Positions 7,799 through 17,875 of a DNA stretch of 64,000 nt are shown here, one piece after another. A model generated the notes under the pieces. That model saw only the letters and a list, made by a program, of their open reading frames with translations. It did not search any database and was not told where the DNA came from. Origin of the DNA: JBHEBG01 sp046557915 (GTDB taxonomy: Bacteria > Bacteroidota > Bacteroidia > Flavobacteriales > Flavobacteriaceae); contig NZ_JBHEBG010000001.1 of assembly GCF_046557915.1 (NCBI RefSeq), forward strand, positions 1,488,001 to 1,552,000, in the 5' to 3' direction. How positions within the stretch are numbered: position 1 is the first letter of the stretch; the number at the start of each line of letters is the position of its first letter. A program made the translations under genes and the position numbers.

Positions 7799-9229
7799 TT
7801 AGAATTCCGCGTTTTGTGGTGTCCTTGGAAAAGGAATAACGTCTCTAATGTTCCCCATTCCTGTAGCAAACTGTACCAAGCGCTCAAATCCCAGTCCAAA
7901 ACCACTATGTACGGCGGTACCAAATTTTCTAAGGTCTAAGTACCACCAAAGCTCTTTTTCATCGATGTTTAAGGCCTTCATTTTTTCTAGCAATACATCC
8001 AATCGTTCTTCTCTTTGCGACCCACCAACAATCTCTCCAATGCCTGGAAACAGTACGTCCATGGCACGTACCGTTTTTTCATCTTCGTTCAATCTCATGT
8101 AGAACGCCTTTATTTTTGCCGGATAGTCAAATAGAATTACCGGACATTTAAAGTGTTTCTCTACTAGGAATCGCTCATGCTCACTCTGCAGATCGGCACC
8201 CCACTCATCTATACGGTACTGAAACTTCCCCTTTTTATTGGGTTTGCTGTTCCTTAGGATTGCTATGGCCTCGGTATATGTAACTCGCTTAAAATCGTTA
8301 TCAACTATAAAACGCAATTTATCCAACAATGCCATCTCACTGCGTTCGGCAAGAGGCTTGGACTTTTCTTCGTCCAATAATCTTTTTTCCAAGAATTGTA
8401 GATCTTCTGTACAGTTTTCCAAAACGTAGGCAATTACCGCTTTTATGAAATCTTCGGCCAAATCCATATTTGCATCTAGATCGTAGAAGGCCATTTCGGG
8501 TTCTATCATCCAAAATTCTGCAAGGTGTCTAGAGGTATTAGAGTTTTCTGCCCTAAATGTGGGGCCAAAAGTGTATACCTTACCAAGTCCCATCGCATAA
8601 GCTTCTGCCTCTAGTTGTCCGGAGACGGTTAGGTTGGTCTCCTTACCAAAAAAATCTTCTTTATAGTTTACTTCGCCATTGTCGGTCAAAGGCGGATTTT
8701 TTTCATCCAAAGTAGTAACACGGAACATCTCCCCGGCACCTTCAGCATCAGAACCTGTAATTATGGGTGCATGGAAATAATAGAAGCCATTTTTCTGAAA
8801 ATATTGGTGTACGGCAAATGACAATGCTGAACGTACCCGCATAACGGCAGCAAAAGTATTTGTGCGCACTCTTAAATGGGCCTTCTCCCTTAAGAATTCC
8901 AGTGAGTGTTTTTTAGGTTGAATAGGATAGCTCTCTGCGTCTGCCTCTCCAAGGACAACCAACTTTTTTACCTGTATTTCTACACTTTGTCCTTTTCCTT
9001 GACTCTCTACCAACACACCACTAACGTTTAAGGCCGCCCCGGTATTAATTTGTTTCAACAGACTTTCGTTGAACTGTTCAAAGTCTACCACGCATTGAAT
9101 ATTGCCAATGGTAGATCCATCGTTGAGGGCAATGAACCGATTGCTCCTAAAGGATCTTACCCATCCGTTTACAGCAACTTCTTTCCCTATGGGGCCTTTA
9201 TCGAGTAATTCTTTTACACTGTGTAACAT
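7799..9229 (-). CDS. asnS: Asparaginyl-tRNA synthetase
   Basis: Charges tRNA-Asn with asparagine in the cytoplasm. The 476 residues hold an N-terminal OB-fold anticodon-binding domain (about 1-115) and a class II catalytic core. Motif 2 appears as TFRAENSNTSRHLAEFWMIE near residue 225, and motif 3 as GFGLGFERLVQF close to the C-terminus, whose Arg contacts ATP. The sequence matches bacterial AsnRS rather than AspRS, and length is normal (about 466-480). A -7 box lies at 9256-9263. It stands between rpoN and an RND exporter on the same strand, with 125 nt to rpoN, so it may be its own unit. Confidence 0.96.
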   Translation of the reverse strand: MLHSVKELLDKGPIGKEVAVNGWVRSFRSNRFIALNDGSTIGNIQCVVDFEQFNESLLKQINTGAALNVSGVLVESQGKGQSVEIQVKKLVVLGEADAESYPIQPKKHSLEFLREKAHLRVRTNTFAAVMRVRSALSFAVHQYFQKNGFYYFHAPIITGSDAEGAGEMFRVTTLDEKNPPLTDNGEVNYKEDFFGKETNLTVSGQLEAEAYAMGLGKVYTFGPTFRAENSNTSRHLAEFWMIEPEMAFYDLDANMDLAEDFIKAVIAYVLENCTEDLQFLEKRLLDEEKSKPLAERSEMALLDKLRFIVDNDFKRVTYTEAIAILRNSKPNKKGKFQYRIDEWGADLQSEHERFLVEKHFKCPVILFDYPAKIKAFYMRLNEDEKTVRAMDVLFPGIGEIVGGSQREERLDVLLEKMKALNIDEKELWWYLDLRKFGTAVHSGFGLGFERLVQFATGMGNIRDVIPFPRTPQNAEF

Positions 9230-9255
9230 GTATTTTCACTTGCTATTTAAAGCGG

Positions 9256-9263
9256 CAAAGATA
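9256..9263 (-). promoter_or_regulatory. Putative -7 box of asnS
   Basis: On the minus strand it reads TATCTTTG, a full match to TAnnTTTG, ending 26 nt above the asnS ATG at 9229. No TTG is found at the expected -33 distance. Confidence 0.5.
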
Positions 9264-9311
9264 GCCTTTTTGATAAAAATTGACTCGGTTTTACCGCAAG
9301 ATAAACCAACG

Positions 9312-11714
9312 TTAACTATTGTTTTCGTTAATGTTCACCTCATCTTTTGGGAGAATGTCAATTTGTGGTTTTTTCAATACCTCTTTGTTGGCTATGCTAC
9401 GCTCCAAGGAAAGTAGCAAAGAAGGCAATAGAATAAGATTTGCCAGCATGGCAAACAATAAGGTAGCCGAAACCAAGGCTCCTAAAGCCACTGTACCTCC
9501 AAAATTGGAAATGATGAATACCGAGAAACCAAAGAATAGAACAATGGAGGTATAAAACATACTTACTCCTGTTTCTCGAAGGGCTTCATAAACAGATACT
9601 TTAATACGCCATCTATTGGCAACAAGTTCTTGCCTATATTTTGCCAAAAAGTGAATGGTATCATCCACAGAAATACCAAATGCGATACTAAAAACCAATA
9701 TGGTGGACGGTTTTATGGGTACGCCAACAAACCCCATAACACCGGCGGTAATCACCAAAGGCAATAGGTTTGGGATAAGGGAGATAATAATCATTCTAAA
9801 CGAACGGAACAGATAGGCCATAAACAAGGCAATAAGCCCAATGGCCAAAGCCAAGGAAAGCACTAGATTTTTGACCAGATACTTGGTACCCTTTAAAAAA
9901 AGTAAGGCCTTACCGGTTAAGTACACCTGATAGCGTTCCGAAGGAAATATTCTCGCAATGTCTTCCTTCAATTTACTTTCTATCGCTTCCATGCGGTCTG
10001 TCTTCACATCCTTCATATAGGTAGTAATACGTGCCACCTGTCCTGTAGAATCTGCAAAACTTTCCAAGAGGTTGCTTTTATCGGAAGATTTACGAGCCAC
10101 ATCCATTATAAAACTATTCTCTTGGGATGTTGGTAATTGATAATATTTGGGAATACCACTGTAAAAGGCCTGTTTGGAGTATTTTACCAGATTTACAACT
10201 GAAATGGGTTTTGACAGTTCTGGTATTTCTTCGATAACCTCACCCAATCGGTCCATCCTTTTTAGGGTGGCGGGTTTTAAAACCCCTTTTTCCCGTTTGG
10301 TATCTACCACGATCTCTATGGGCATAATACCATCGAACTCCTGTTCAAAAAAACGGATGTCCTTAAAAAACTCTGCTTTTTTAGGCATGTCTTCAATAGG
10401 GCTCCCTGAAATTTCAATTTGATATATTCCAATAATACTTACCACCAACAAAATTATGGAGGTTACATATACCGCAATCCTTTTTTCCCTTACAATGCGC
10501 TCCATCCAATTTACAAAGGTGTCGATCCACTTTTTATTGAGGTGCTTAAGGTGTTTGTTTTTAGGGAGCGACATAAAACTGTACGCAATTGGGATAATCA
10601 ATAAAGAGAGTATAAATATGCCAATTATGTTGATGGATGCCACAATACCGAATTCTGTCAACAGTTTGCTATCCGTAATAATAAATGTGGCAAAGCCCGA
10701 AGCAGTGGTTACGTTGGTCATTAATGTGGCGTTGCCAATCTTTGATATTACCCGTTGTAGGGAAAGTGCTTGGTTGCCATGTTTTTTAACTTCTTGCTGA
10801 TATTTGTTGATCAGGAAGATACAATTGGGAATTCCGATGACGATGATCAGGGGGGGTATAAGAGCGGTAAGTACTGTGATTTCGTATTTTAACAATCCCA
10901 AAATACCAAAAGCCCACATAACCCCAATAATAACTACGCACATAGAAATTACGGTAGCCCTAAAACTTCTAAAGAAGAAGAAAAATATTAAAGAAGTAAC
11001 ACCAAGGGCGGCCAGAATAAACTTCCCAATTTCGTCGATGATATTCTGGGAGTTCATGGTACGTATATAGGGCATTCCGGAAACCCTAACGTCTAAACCT
11101 GTCTCGATCTCAAAACTATTTACTAGATTGGAAAGGTCTTGTAAGACAAAATCTTTTCGGACGGAAGTGTTTACTATATCTTGATCTAAGTACATCACCG
11201 TTCTTACCGTACCCGTTTCCTTGTTGTAAATAAGGTTTTCATAAAAGGGAAGGTCATTAAAAAGATGATTGGCAATGGTATCTATTTCCTCTTTTGTCTT
11301 TGGATTTGATTTTAGCAGGGGTTGAAGCACAAACTCTTGCTTTTCCTCATCTTTGGTCAGCTCCTGTAAATTATCAATGGATAGCACCATGGCTACCTCC
11401 GGGAAGGCCTCTAGCTGTTTGCTTAACTTGTTCCAGCGGTTAAATTTTGCAGGGGTAAATAGGGTACTGTCCCCAATGGCCAGCACAACGGTGTTCCCTT
11501 CTTCCCCAAAAAGGTTTAAAAACGACTGATACTCTAAATTAATTGGATGATCGTCCGGAAGCAAATTTGCTTCGGAAGTGGAAAATCGCATATTTTCCCA
11601 TTGAAAGGCCAAGAATGTTGTAAACGCCGCAATGAGCAATAGGATAAGGATTCTGTTTCTAAGGATAACTCTTGCTGTTATTGCCCAAAAATCCTTTGTT
11701 AGCTTAGCTACCAT
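9312..11714 (-). CDS. RND superfamily (MMPL/SSD-type) exporter
   Basis: An 800-residue inner-membrane protein with the duplicated RND layout: one helix near 20-38, a large periplasmic loop (about 40-215), five helices to about 395, then helix 7 near 412-432, a second periplasmic loop (about 435-620) and five more helices. The motif GISVDDTIHFLAKYRQEL in the second half carries acidic residues typical of the proton relay in the MMPL/sterol-sensing branch. The cytoplasmic tail is highly charged. No membrane-fusion protein or outer-membrane channel gene is adjacent, which fits the MMPL branch rather than AcrB-type efflux. Lipids or hydrophobic molecules are likely cargoes of this branch, but the substrate is unknown. 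Confidence 0.88.
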   Translation of the reverse strand: MVAKLTKDFWAITARVILRNRILILLLIAAFTTFLAFQWENMRFSTSEANLLPDDHPINLEYQSFLNLFGEEGNTVVLAIGDSTLFTPAKFNRWNKLSKQLEAFPEVAMVLSIDNLQELTKDEEKQEFVLQPLLKSNPKTKEEIDTIANHLFNDLPFYENLIYNKETGTVRTVMYLDQDIVNTSVRKDFVLQDLSNLVNSFEIETGLDVRVSGMPYIRTMNSQNIIDEIGKFILAALGVTSLIFFFFFRSFRATVISMCVVIIGVMWAFGILGLLKYEITVLTALIPPLIIVIGIPNCIFLINKYQQEVKKHGNQALSLQRVISKIGNATLMTNVTTASGFATFIITDSKLLTEFGIVASINIIGIFILSLLIIPIAYSFMSLPKNKHLKHLNKKWIDTFVNWMERIVREKRIAVYVTSIILLVVSIIGIYQIEISGSPIEDMPKKAEFFKDIRFFEQEFDGIMPIEIVVDTKREKGVLKPATLKRMDRLGEVIEEIPELSKPISVVNLVKYSKQAFYSGIPKYYQLPTSQENSFIMDVARKSSDKSNLLESFADSTGQVARITTYMKDVKTDRMEAIESKLKEDIARIFPSERYQVYLTGKALLFLKGTKYLVKNLVLSLALAIGLIALFMAYLFRSFRMIIISLIPNLLPLVITAGVMGFVGVPIKPSTILVFSIAFGISVDDTIHFLAKYRQELVANRWRIKVSVYEALRETGVSMFYTSIVLFFGFSVFIISNFGGTVALGALVSATLLFAMLANLILLPSLLLSLERSIANKEVLKKPQIDILPKDEVNINENNS

Positions 11715-11848
11715 TGTAATTTTTTATCGGGATCAAAGGTAAAAAATGATTACTAGTGTACCTAAAAACCCATGGCCAAATAGTATCCCATTTTCTTGTC
11801 CGGAAATTTAGAGATTTTTTGCGTTGATCTATAACGTATTGATTTACA

Positions 11849-11888
11849 AAAAGGGAAGGGCGTCCGCTAGCGGACGCCCTTCCCTTTT
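11849..11888 (-). terminator. Terminator downstream of frr: perfect 40-bp palindrome
   Basis: The 20 bases 11849-11868 are an exact inverted copy of 11869-11888 (AAAAGGGAAGGGCGTCCGCT and its complement). On the minus strand the GC-rich stem is followed by T residues (complement of A at 11848-11852), placing it 16 nt after the frr stop. It would also stop transcription from the other strand. There is no separate loop, so the hairpin must open a few central GCTAGC bases. Confidence 0.88.
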
Positions 11889-11903
11889 ATCTGTTTCCTT
11901 ATA

Positions 11904-12458
11904 TTACACCTTCATTATCTCAGCCTCTTTTAGGGTAAGAATATCATCAATTTTTTTGCTGTATATATCGGTAAGTTCTTGTATATCTACTTCCGCATTT
12001 TTCTCAAGGTCCTCGGAAATGTCCAGAACCCTAATTTCCTTGTTGGCATCTTGTCTGGCACTTCGTACACTGACTTTGGCGTCTTCTGCCTCTGCTTTTG
12101 CTTGTTTTACCAATTGTAATCTTCGTTCTTCCGTCAATGGCGGTACACTGATTATAATACTTTCACCATTGTTCATAGGATTAAAACCCAGATTGGCGTT
12201 GGTAATGGCCGTTTCAATTTCCTGCAGTAAACTTTTCTCCCAAGGTTGTACTGTAATGGTGCGGGCATCCGGAGTATTTACATTGGCTACTTGGGCCAAA
12301 GGTGTAGGGGAGCCATAATAAGGTACCATAACACTAGATAACATTACCGAACTGGCTTTGCCTGCCCTTATTTTTATAAAGGCCTTTTCTAGATGAGACA
12401 TGGCACCATCCATATTTTCTTTGGCGGAATCCAAAATGAATTTAACTTCTTCGTTCAT
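11904..12458 (-). CDS. frr: Ribosome recycling factor
   Basis: With EF-G, RRF splits post-termination ribosomes. The 184-residue protein has the long three-helix-bundle sequence of the family, including the N-terminal MDGAMSHLEKAFIKIRAGKA, the central PLAQVANVN and TITVQPWEKSLL, and PLTEERRLQLVKQAK. Length matches (about 184-186). It lies 40 nt after pyrH on the same strand, the usual pyrH-frr pair, and ends just before the palindromic terminator at 11849-11888. Confidence 0.97.
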   Translation of the reverse strand: MNEEVKFILDSAKENMDGAMSHLEKAFIKIRAGKASSVMLSSVMVPYYGSPTPLAQVANVNTPDARTITVQPWEKSLLQEIETAITNANLGFNPMNNGESIIISVPPLTEERRLQLVKQAKAEAEDAKVSVRSARQDANKEIRVLDISEDLEKNAEVDIQELTDIYSKKIDDILTLKEAEIMKV

Positions 12459-12498
12459 ATGCTAAATTTTAATAAATGAAACCAAAATCATACCAAAA

Positions 12499-13206
12499 TT
12501 AAAGGTTAACCACAGTACCGATATTTTCTCCTGATACTATTTTTAACAGATTGCCCTTTTTGTTCATATCGAAGACTACTATGGGAAGTTCGTTTTCTTG
12601 GCTAAGTGTAAAAGCCGTTGTATCCATTACCTTTAGTCCCTTTGTTAGCACTTCTTTAAAGGAAAGTGTATCAAATTTGGTAGCGTTCTTATCTTTTTCT
12701 GGGTCGGACGTGTATATGCCATCTACCCGTGTGCCCTTTAATATTACATCTGCCTCTATCTCTATTGCCCTAAGTACCGCGGCAGAATCTGTTGTGAAAT
12801 AGGGGTTGCCGGTACCACCGCCAAAGATAACCACCCTACCTTTTTCCAAGTGTCTCATGGCACGTCGCCTAATAAAAGGCTCTGCAACCTCATTGATTTT
12901 AATGGCCGATTGTAATCTGGTCTGAATGCCTTTGTCTTCCAGGGCACTTTGCAGTGCAAGACCATTGATAACGGTGGCCAACATACCCATGTGGTCTCCT
13001 TGTACCCGGTCCATTCCTTTACTTTCGCCAGCCAATCCTCTAAAAATATTACCGCCTCCAATTACTATGGCCACCTCAATACCCTTATCAACTACATGCT
13101 TTATTTCATCTGCGTATTCAGCAAGCCGGGCAGGATCTATTCCGTATTGTCGCTTGCCCATTAGGGCCTCACCACTAAGTTTTAAAAGTATTCGTTTGTA
13201 TGGCAT
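12499..13206 (-). CDS. pyrH: Uridylate kinase (UMP kinase)
   Basis: Phosphorylates UMP to UDP in pyrimidine nucleotide synthesis. The 235 residues show the amino-acid-kinase fold: RILLKLSGEALMG at 4-16, GGGNIFRGL near 51-59, the UMP-site region MDRVQGDHMGMLATVINGLA, and GGTGNPYFTTDSAAVLRAIE near 135-155. Length is typical of hexameric bacterial PyrH (about 235-245). A TATTTTTG promoter box is at 13227-13234. frr follows in the same operon. In many bacteria the block rpsB-tsf-pyrH-frr is contiguous; here two plus-strand genes separate pyrH-frr from rpsB-tsf. Confidence 0.97.
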   Translation of the reverse strand: MPYKRILLKLSGEALMGKRQYGIDPARLAEYADEIKHVVDKGIEVAIVIGGGNIFRGLAGESKGMDRVQGDHMGMLATVINGLALQSALEDKGIQTRLQSAIKINEVAEPFIRRRAMRHLEKGRVVIFGGGTGNPYFTTDSAAVLRAIEIEADVILKGTRVDGIYTSDPEKDKNATKFDTLSFKEVLTKGLKVMDTTAFTLSQENELPIVVFDMNKKGNLLKIVSGENIGTVVNL

Positions 13207-13226
13207 GTTATATGATTAGTTCGAAG

Positions 13227-13234
13227 CAAAAATA
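13227..13234 (-). promoter_or_regulatory. Putative -7 box of pyrH-frr
   Basis: On the minus strand TATTTTTG matches TAnnTTTG and stands 20 nt upstream of the pyrH ATG at 13206. The -33 element is not clear. Confidence 0.5.
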
Positions 13235-13382
13235 ATCAAAATTATTTACGGAACGTTTTTAAATAAAAGGCGTATCGTCTTAATTAATTTATAATAATTA
13301 TGTGCAAATTAATTAAATTTTATATTCTTGTAAGATATTACGTTAGCATATGTGCTACACCTTGTTACAATATTAAAATCTA

Positions 13383-15290
13383 ATGGTCAAAATGAAAATT
13401 CGAACTTTTTTTAAATTTAAAAGAAAACATGCCCTTGTGTGCTTGGGAGCATTTTTGTTAGTTGCTTGTGGATCTGTAAAAACCTTGGTAACCGCTGATA
13501 AAAGCCCTGTAATTACGCATATAGATTTGGTAAATGTAACTGAGGATAAAGTAAAAGTTACTCTTAATCCAGGCGCATTTGTTACCGATGAGATTACTTT
13601 TTATGTTCCCAAAACGGTGCCAGGAACTTATAGTACAGATAACTATGGCAAGTATATAGAGGGCTTTAAAGCGTATGATTATGATGATAAAGAACTTGCA
13701 GTAACCAAAACCGATGAGAACTCTTGGAAAATAAGTGCTGCCAAAAGCTTGGATAAAGTGTCGTACCTTGTTAATGACACCTACGACACGGAAGGAGAGG
13801 TAGAAGAAGCCGTATTTTCTCCCGCAGGAACCAATATTGTAAAGGATGAGAGCTTTATGCTTAATTTACATGGTTTTGTAGGTTACTTCGATGGGCTAAA
13901 GGAAGTGCCTTATGAACTAAGTATTTTAGCGCCAAGGGATTTGAAATCTACCACTTCGCTAGAGAAAAAGGTGACCGAGGTACCAAATCCGGATGTGGAT
14001 GTTTTCTTGGCCAATAGATATTTTGAGATAATAGATAACCCCATTCTGTACGCCAAGCCTAACAAGGCATCGTTTCAGTTAAACGATATTACCGTAAACC
14101 TAAGTGTTTATTCGCCCAACAATGTGTATACCGCACAAAGTCTAAAGGATAGGATGCAAAAAATGATGCAGGCCCAAAAAACGTTTTTGGGAGAAATAAA
14201 TAGCACAAAGCAGTATAATATTTTGCTACATCTTTCGACTTTGGAATCGGATGATGCTTCGGGCTTTGGAGCATTGGAACATCATACCTCCACCGTTGTG
14301 GTGTTACCAGAACAAATGCCAAGGGAAGCTCTTGAACAGGCCATGGTAGATGTGGTATCTCACGAGTTTTTTCATATAGTAACCCCATTGAATGTCCATT
14401 CCAGAGAAATACAATATTTTGATTTTAACAACCCAAAGATGTCTCGTCATCTTTGGATGTACGAGGGTACTACGGAATATTTTGCCAACCTGTTTCAGAT
14501 ACAGCAAGGGTTGATCGATATGGCCGATTTTTATAAGCGTACCATGGACAAAATAAATAATGCCAAGGGATATGACGATAACATGTCGTTTACCGAGATG
14601 AGCGAAAATATCCTAAGCGAACCCTATGAGGAGAATTATGCCAATGTCTACGAGAAGGGCGCTCTTATTAATATGGTCTTAGATATTACTTTAAGGGAAT
14701 TGAGCAATGGTGAAAAAGGGGTGTTGTGGTTAATGAAGGAACTCTCCAAAAAGTACGATGAAAAAACACCGTTCGAAGATAATAGTCTAATAGATGAGAT
14801 TGTGGCTATGACCTATCCGGAGGTAAGAACTTTTTTTGATACCTATGTTATTGGAAATACGCCCATTGACTACAATAAATACCTTTCTAAAGTAGGGCTT
14901 ACAACTACGGTTAAGGAAGAGCAAAGTGGCTTTTTTCTAAATGGAGATGTCCCCTTTATAGATGTGGACCAAGCCAACAACAACGCTATTTTTATAAGAA
15001 AAGGCATTGAGTTAAATAGTTTTTTCAACAATCTTGGTGCCAAGGGTGGAGATGTTATAAAGCGTATAGACGGCAAGGATATAGATTTGGACGCGGTACG
15101 CTCCGTTATTGGGCAGAGCTTTGGTTGGACACCTGATAAGGAGATTGCCATGGTGGTGGAACGCGAAGGTTCTGAGATTACATTACAAGGCAAGGTAGGC
15201 ACGCCAACGTTAAATGTGAAGACTATTGTGCCGATGGAGGGGTTAAAAGAAGAAGTCGTTAAGTTGCGTGAGGCCTGGTTAAAGGGTTAA
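13383..15290 (+). CDS. M61 family metallopeptidase lipoprotein with PDZ domain
   Basis: A 635-residue exported zinc peptidase of the M61 (glycyl aminopeptidase-like) family. The N-terminus is a lipoprotein signal with lipobox LVAC and acylated C29; the next residues are Gly-Ser. An all-beta N-terminal region (about 40-245) is followed by the gluzincin domain with zinc ligands H327 and H331 in HEFFH, catalytic E328, and the third ligand E361 in MYEGTTEYF. A PDZ-like domain covers about 520-615. An alternative ATG lies at codon 4. The gene stands alone between divergent pyrH and a terminator at 15307-15339. It probably degrades peptides at the cell envelope; the true substrate is unknown. Confidence 0.9.
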   Translation: MVKMKIRTFFKFKRKHALVCLGAFLLVACGSVKTLVTADKSPVITHIDLVNVTEDKVKVTLNPGAFVTDEITFYVPKTVPGTYSTDNYGKYIEGFKAYDYDDKELAVTKTDENSWKISAAKSLDKVSYLVNDTYDTEGEVEEAVFSPAGTNIVKDESFMLNLHGFVGYFDGLKEVPYELSILAPRDLKSTTSLEKKVTEVPNPDVDVFLANRYFEIIDNPILYAKPNKASFQLNDITVNLSVYSPNNVYTAQSLKDRMQKMMQAQKTFLGEINSTKQYNILLHLSTLESDDASGFGALEHHTSTVVVLPEQMPREALEQAMVDVVSHEFFHIVTPLNVHSREIQYFDFNNPKMSRHLWMYEGTTEYFANLFQIQQGLIDMADFYKRTMDKINNAKGYDDNMSFTEMSENILSEPYEENYANVYEKGALINMVLDITLRELSNGEKGVLWLMKELSKKYDEKTPFEDNSLIDEIVAMTYPEVRTFFDTYVIGNTPIDYNKYLSKVGLTTTVKEEQSGFFLNGDVPFIDVDQANNNAIFIRKGIELNSFFNNLGAKGGDVIKRIDGKDIDLDAVRSVIGQSFGWTPDKEIAMVVEREGSEITLQGKVGTPTLNVKTIVPMEGLKEEVVKLREAWLKG

Positions 15291-15306
15291 GAAAAATGTT
15301 TAAAAC

Positions 15307-15339
15307 AAAAGCGATACCACCTAAAGTATCGCTTTTTTT
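15307..15339 (+). terminator. Rho-independent terminator of the M61 peptidase gene
   Basis: GCGATAC (15311-15317) pairs with GTATCGC (15326-15332) across an 8-nt loop; AAAA precedes the stem and seven T follow it at 15333-15339. It lies 16 nt after the stop at 15290. Confidence 0.88.
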
Positions 15340-15533
15340 ATGACCTGGGTGGTCGTATCATATACTAAATTCAAGGTAATTGATAAGGTTTTGCAAATAA
15401 ATTGGCGGTTTTTGCAACCTTTAGGATTATATATTGTCTATAAAGCAAGAGGTATTTTTATAGGGAAGTGTTCCTATAAATATCATTGAGCCGATTGGCC
15501 GATAAATTTGAAAATAAAATTATAACGAAATCC

Positions 15534-17867
15534 ATGACCACCTACCAGAGAACACTCGTCACATCTGTATTATCCCTATTTGTTTTTTCATTTGGCCATG
15601 GCCAAACACTCTCCCAAACTGTAAAAGGGAAAGTGGTAGATTCCGAGACCGGAGGACCACTAATGGGAGCTAATGTTAGGCTTTTGAATTTTGAACCGCC
15701 AAAAGGTACCATAACGGATGAGCAGGGGTTTTTTAAGATGGACAATGTGCCGGTGGGGAGGGCCTCGTTTGCATTTTCCTTTTTGGGATATGAAGATTAT
15801 GTTGCATCGGAAATACTCATTGGATCCGCCAAGGAGATAACACTTACCATTTACCTTACAGAGTCTTTGGCAAAATTGGATGAAATAATCTTAACGGCCC
15901 CTAAAGATAATATTGAACCTAACAACAAACTGGCAACGGTAAGTGCCCGTTCCTTTAGTGTTGAGGAGACCAAACGTTTTCCCGCAAGTATTAGCGATCC
16001 AGGGCGTATGGCCTTGTCCTTTGCCGGGGTTTCCAATTCGGATGATACCTCTAACGAAATTATTATAAGGGGTAATGCGCCCAATCAATTACTTTGGAAA
16101 ATTGAAGGGATAGAAGTGCCGGAGCCCAATCATTTCTCGGAGGAAGGGTATTCACCAGGAAACGTAAGTTTGTTGAGTAGCAATATGCTGGGAAAATCCG
16201 ATTTCTTTACCGGAGCCTTTCCGGCCGAATACGGAAACGCACTTTCCGGGGTCTTTGATATCAATCTAAGAAATGGAAATAATGAAAAGAACGAATATGC
16301 ATTTCAGCTGGGCGTTTTAGGGACCGATTTGGCTGTTGAAGGACCTTTTAGTAAAAACTACAAGGGATCTTACCTCATAAATTATCGGTATTCAACCATC
16401 GCTTTACTTAACTCCATAGTTGATGTTACACCGAGTAGCACACCCACATATCAGGATATTTCTTTTAAATTAAACCTCCCTTTGGGAAAAAGGACCAATT
16501 TTTCGATATGGGGACTTGGTGGAATCAGCGATCAAGATGAAGATCCGGAAATTTTCGAAGATTTTGAAAGGGAAGAGATTTTTGAATCCAAAACATATAT
16601 GGCAGGGGCTACACTTACCCATTTTTTTAATAATGGAGATCGATGGGATAACAGAATTTCATATTCCGGAAATGCAAGTGACTTCATTGATACCAGACGC
16701 CAGCCGTCAACAGGCAATCTTTTTGAGGAAACCGATATTTTAAGGAATAGCGCTTTTAGGCTTAGTACGGACTACACCAAAAAAGTCAATTCAAAAACAA
16801 CTTTTAAAACAGGGGCAATCTTAAGTTTTTTAAATTATGATGTCCTAACTACGGAGACCCAGAACGATCAACGGTTCAACATCGTGGAAGAAGACGGCAA
16901 TGGAACTATGCTGCAAGGGTATCTACAGGCAAAATATCGTTTTAACGATAAACTGGCCACCACGTTCGGATTGCACGGCACCTATTTTTCGGTAAACAAA
17001 GATGCGGCCATAGAGCCCAGGGTTGGCTTAGAGTGGAAAGCTAGCCCAAAGCATACACTCTCGGCCGGTTTTGGCCTGCATTCCCGTAGAATGCCTTTAA
17101 ACCAGTATTTTGTGAACGTCTTTACAGGGCCTAATCAGTTTGAGGTACCCAATACGGATGTAGATCTAATGCAGGCCATTCATTACATTGTTGGTTATGA
17201 TTGGCGTATTATAAAAAACGGACATTTAAAAATTGAAGCCTACTATCAGGACTTGAACAAAGTGGCCGTAATTAGAGATCCACAATTCACCAATTCCTAT
17301 GTTAACGGTCAGTTTATAAATACCGCCCTGGTAGATAGTGGCGAGGGGCGCAATTACGGGCTGGAATTTACGTTTGAGAAGTTTTTTTCCAACCAATACT
17401 ACTTTTTAACCACCTTGTCTCTATATGATACCCAATATAAGGCGGCGGATAACAACTGGTATGATAGCGCCTACAATTACAATTACACTTTTAATGTCGT
17501 TGGGGGTAAGGAGTTTACAGTTGGAAAGAAAAGAAACAATACCATAGGTATTAACGGTAGATTACTTTTTAACGGTGGTAAACGTGCAACACCTTTGGAT
17601 CAGGAAATCTTTGATCAAACCGGGCAGATTGTACTAGATCAATCCCTGCGAAATACATTAGAGCTCGATGCCTATTTTAGACTGGATGCCAGTTTGTCTT
17701 ATCGTCTTAACAAACCCAAGGCCGCTCATGTAATTTCGTTAGATGTGCAGAACGCCACAAATAGGGAAAACGTAGATACGGTCTTCTTTAACCCTAGCAC
17801 TGGCCTAATGGAAACGGAGTTTCAGTTAGAACTTATCCCCTTTATTAATTATAGGATAGAGTTTTAA
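15534..17867 (+). CDS. TonB-dependent receptor with carboxypeptidase-like domain
   Basis: A 777-residue outer-membrane receptor. A signal peptide (about 1-22, ending GHG) is followed by a carboxypeptidase regulatory-like domain at about 28-110 (VKGKVVDSETGGPLMGANV), a plug domain at about 135-245, and a 22-strand-type barrel that ends in an aromatic residue (FINYRIEF). ATG at 15534 is preferred to an in-frame TTG at 15486 because it begins the signal peptide. No SusD-like partner is nearby, so it is not a SusCD glycan system; small receptors like this take up metal chelates, vitamins or peptides. A terminator follows at 17876-17910. The ligand cannot be told from the sequence. Confidence 0.9.
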   Translation: MTTYQRTLVTSVLSLFVFSFGHGQTLSQTVKGKVVDSETGGPLMGANVRLLNFEPPKGTITDEQGFFKMDNVPVGRASFAFSFLGYEDYVASEILIGSAKEITLTIYLTESLAKLDEIILTAPKDNIEPNNKLATVSARSFSVEETKRFPASISDPGRMALSFAGVSNSDDTSNEIIIRGNAPNQLLWKIEGIEVPEPNHFSEEGYSPGNVSLLSSNMLGKSDFFTGAFPAEYGNALSGVFDINLRNGNNEKNEYAFQLGVLGTDLAVEGPFSKNYKGSYLINYRYSTIALLNSIVDVTPSSTPTYQDISFKLNLPLGKRTNFSIWGLGGISDQDEDPEIFEDFEREEIFESKTYMAGATLTHFFNNGDRWDNRISYSGNASDFIDTRRQPSTGNLFEETDILRNSAFRLSTDYTKKVNSKTTFKTGAILSFLNYDVLTTETQNDQRFNIVEEDGNGTMLQGYLQAKYRFNDKLATTFGLHGTYFSVNKDAAIEPRVGLEWKASPKHTLSAGFGLHSRRMPLNQYFVNVFTGPNQFEVPNTDVDLMQAIHYIVGYDWRIIKNGHLKIEAYYQDLNKVAVIRDPQFTNSYVNGQFINTALVDSGEGRNYGLEFTFEKFFSNQYYFLTTLSLYDTQYKAADNNWYDSAYNYNYTFNVVGGKEFTVGKKRNNTIGINGRLLFNGGKRATPLDQEIFDQTGQIVLDQSLRNTLELDAYFRLDASLSYRLNKPKAAHVISLDVQNATNRENVDTVFFNPSTGLMETEFQLELIPFINYRIEF

Positions 17868-17875
17868 TAGCTAAC

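Noticed and set aside
15534..17867. SusC-type receptor of a polysaccharide utilisation locus
   Set aside because: No SusD partner or glycoside hydrolase lies near, and the protein is shorter than SusC (about 1000). It is called a generic TonB receptor.
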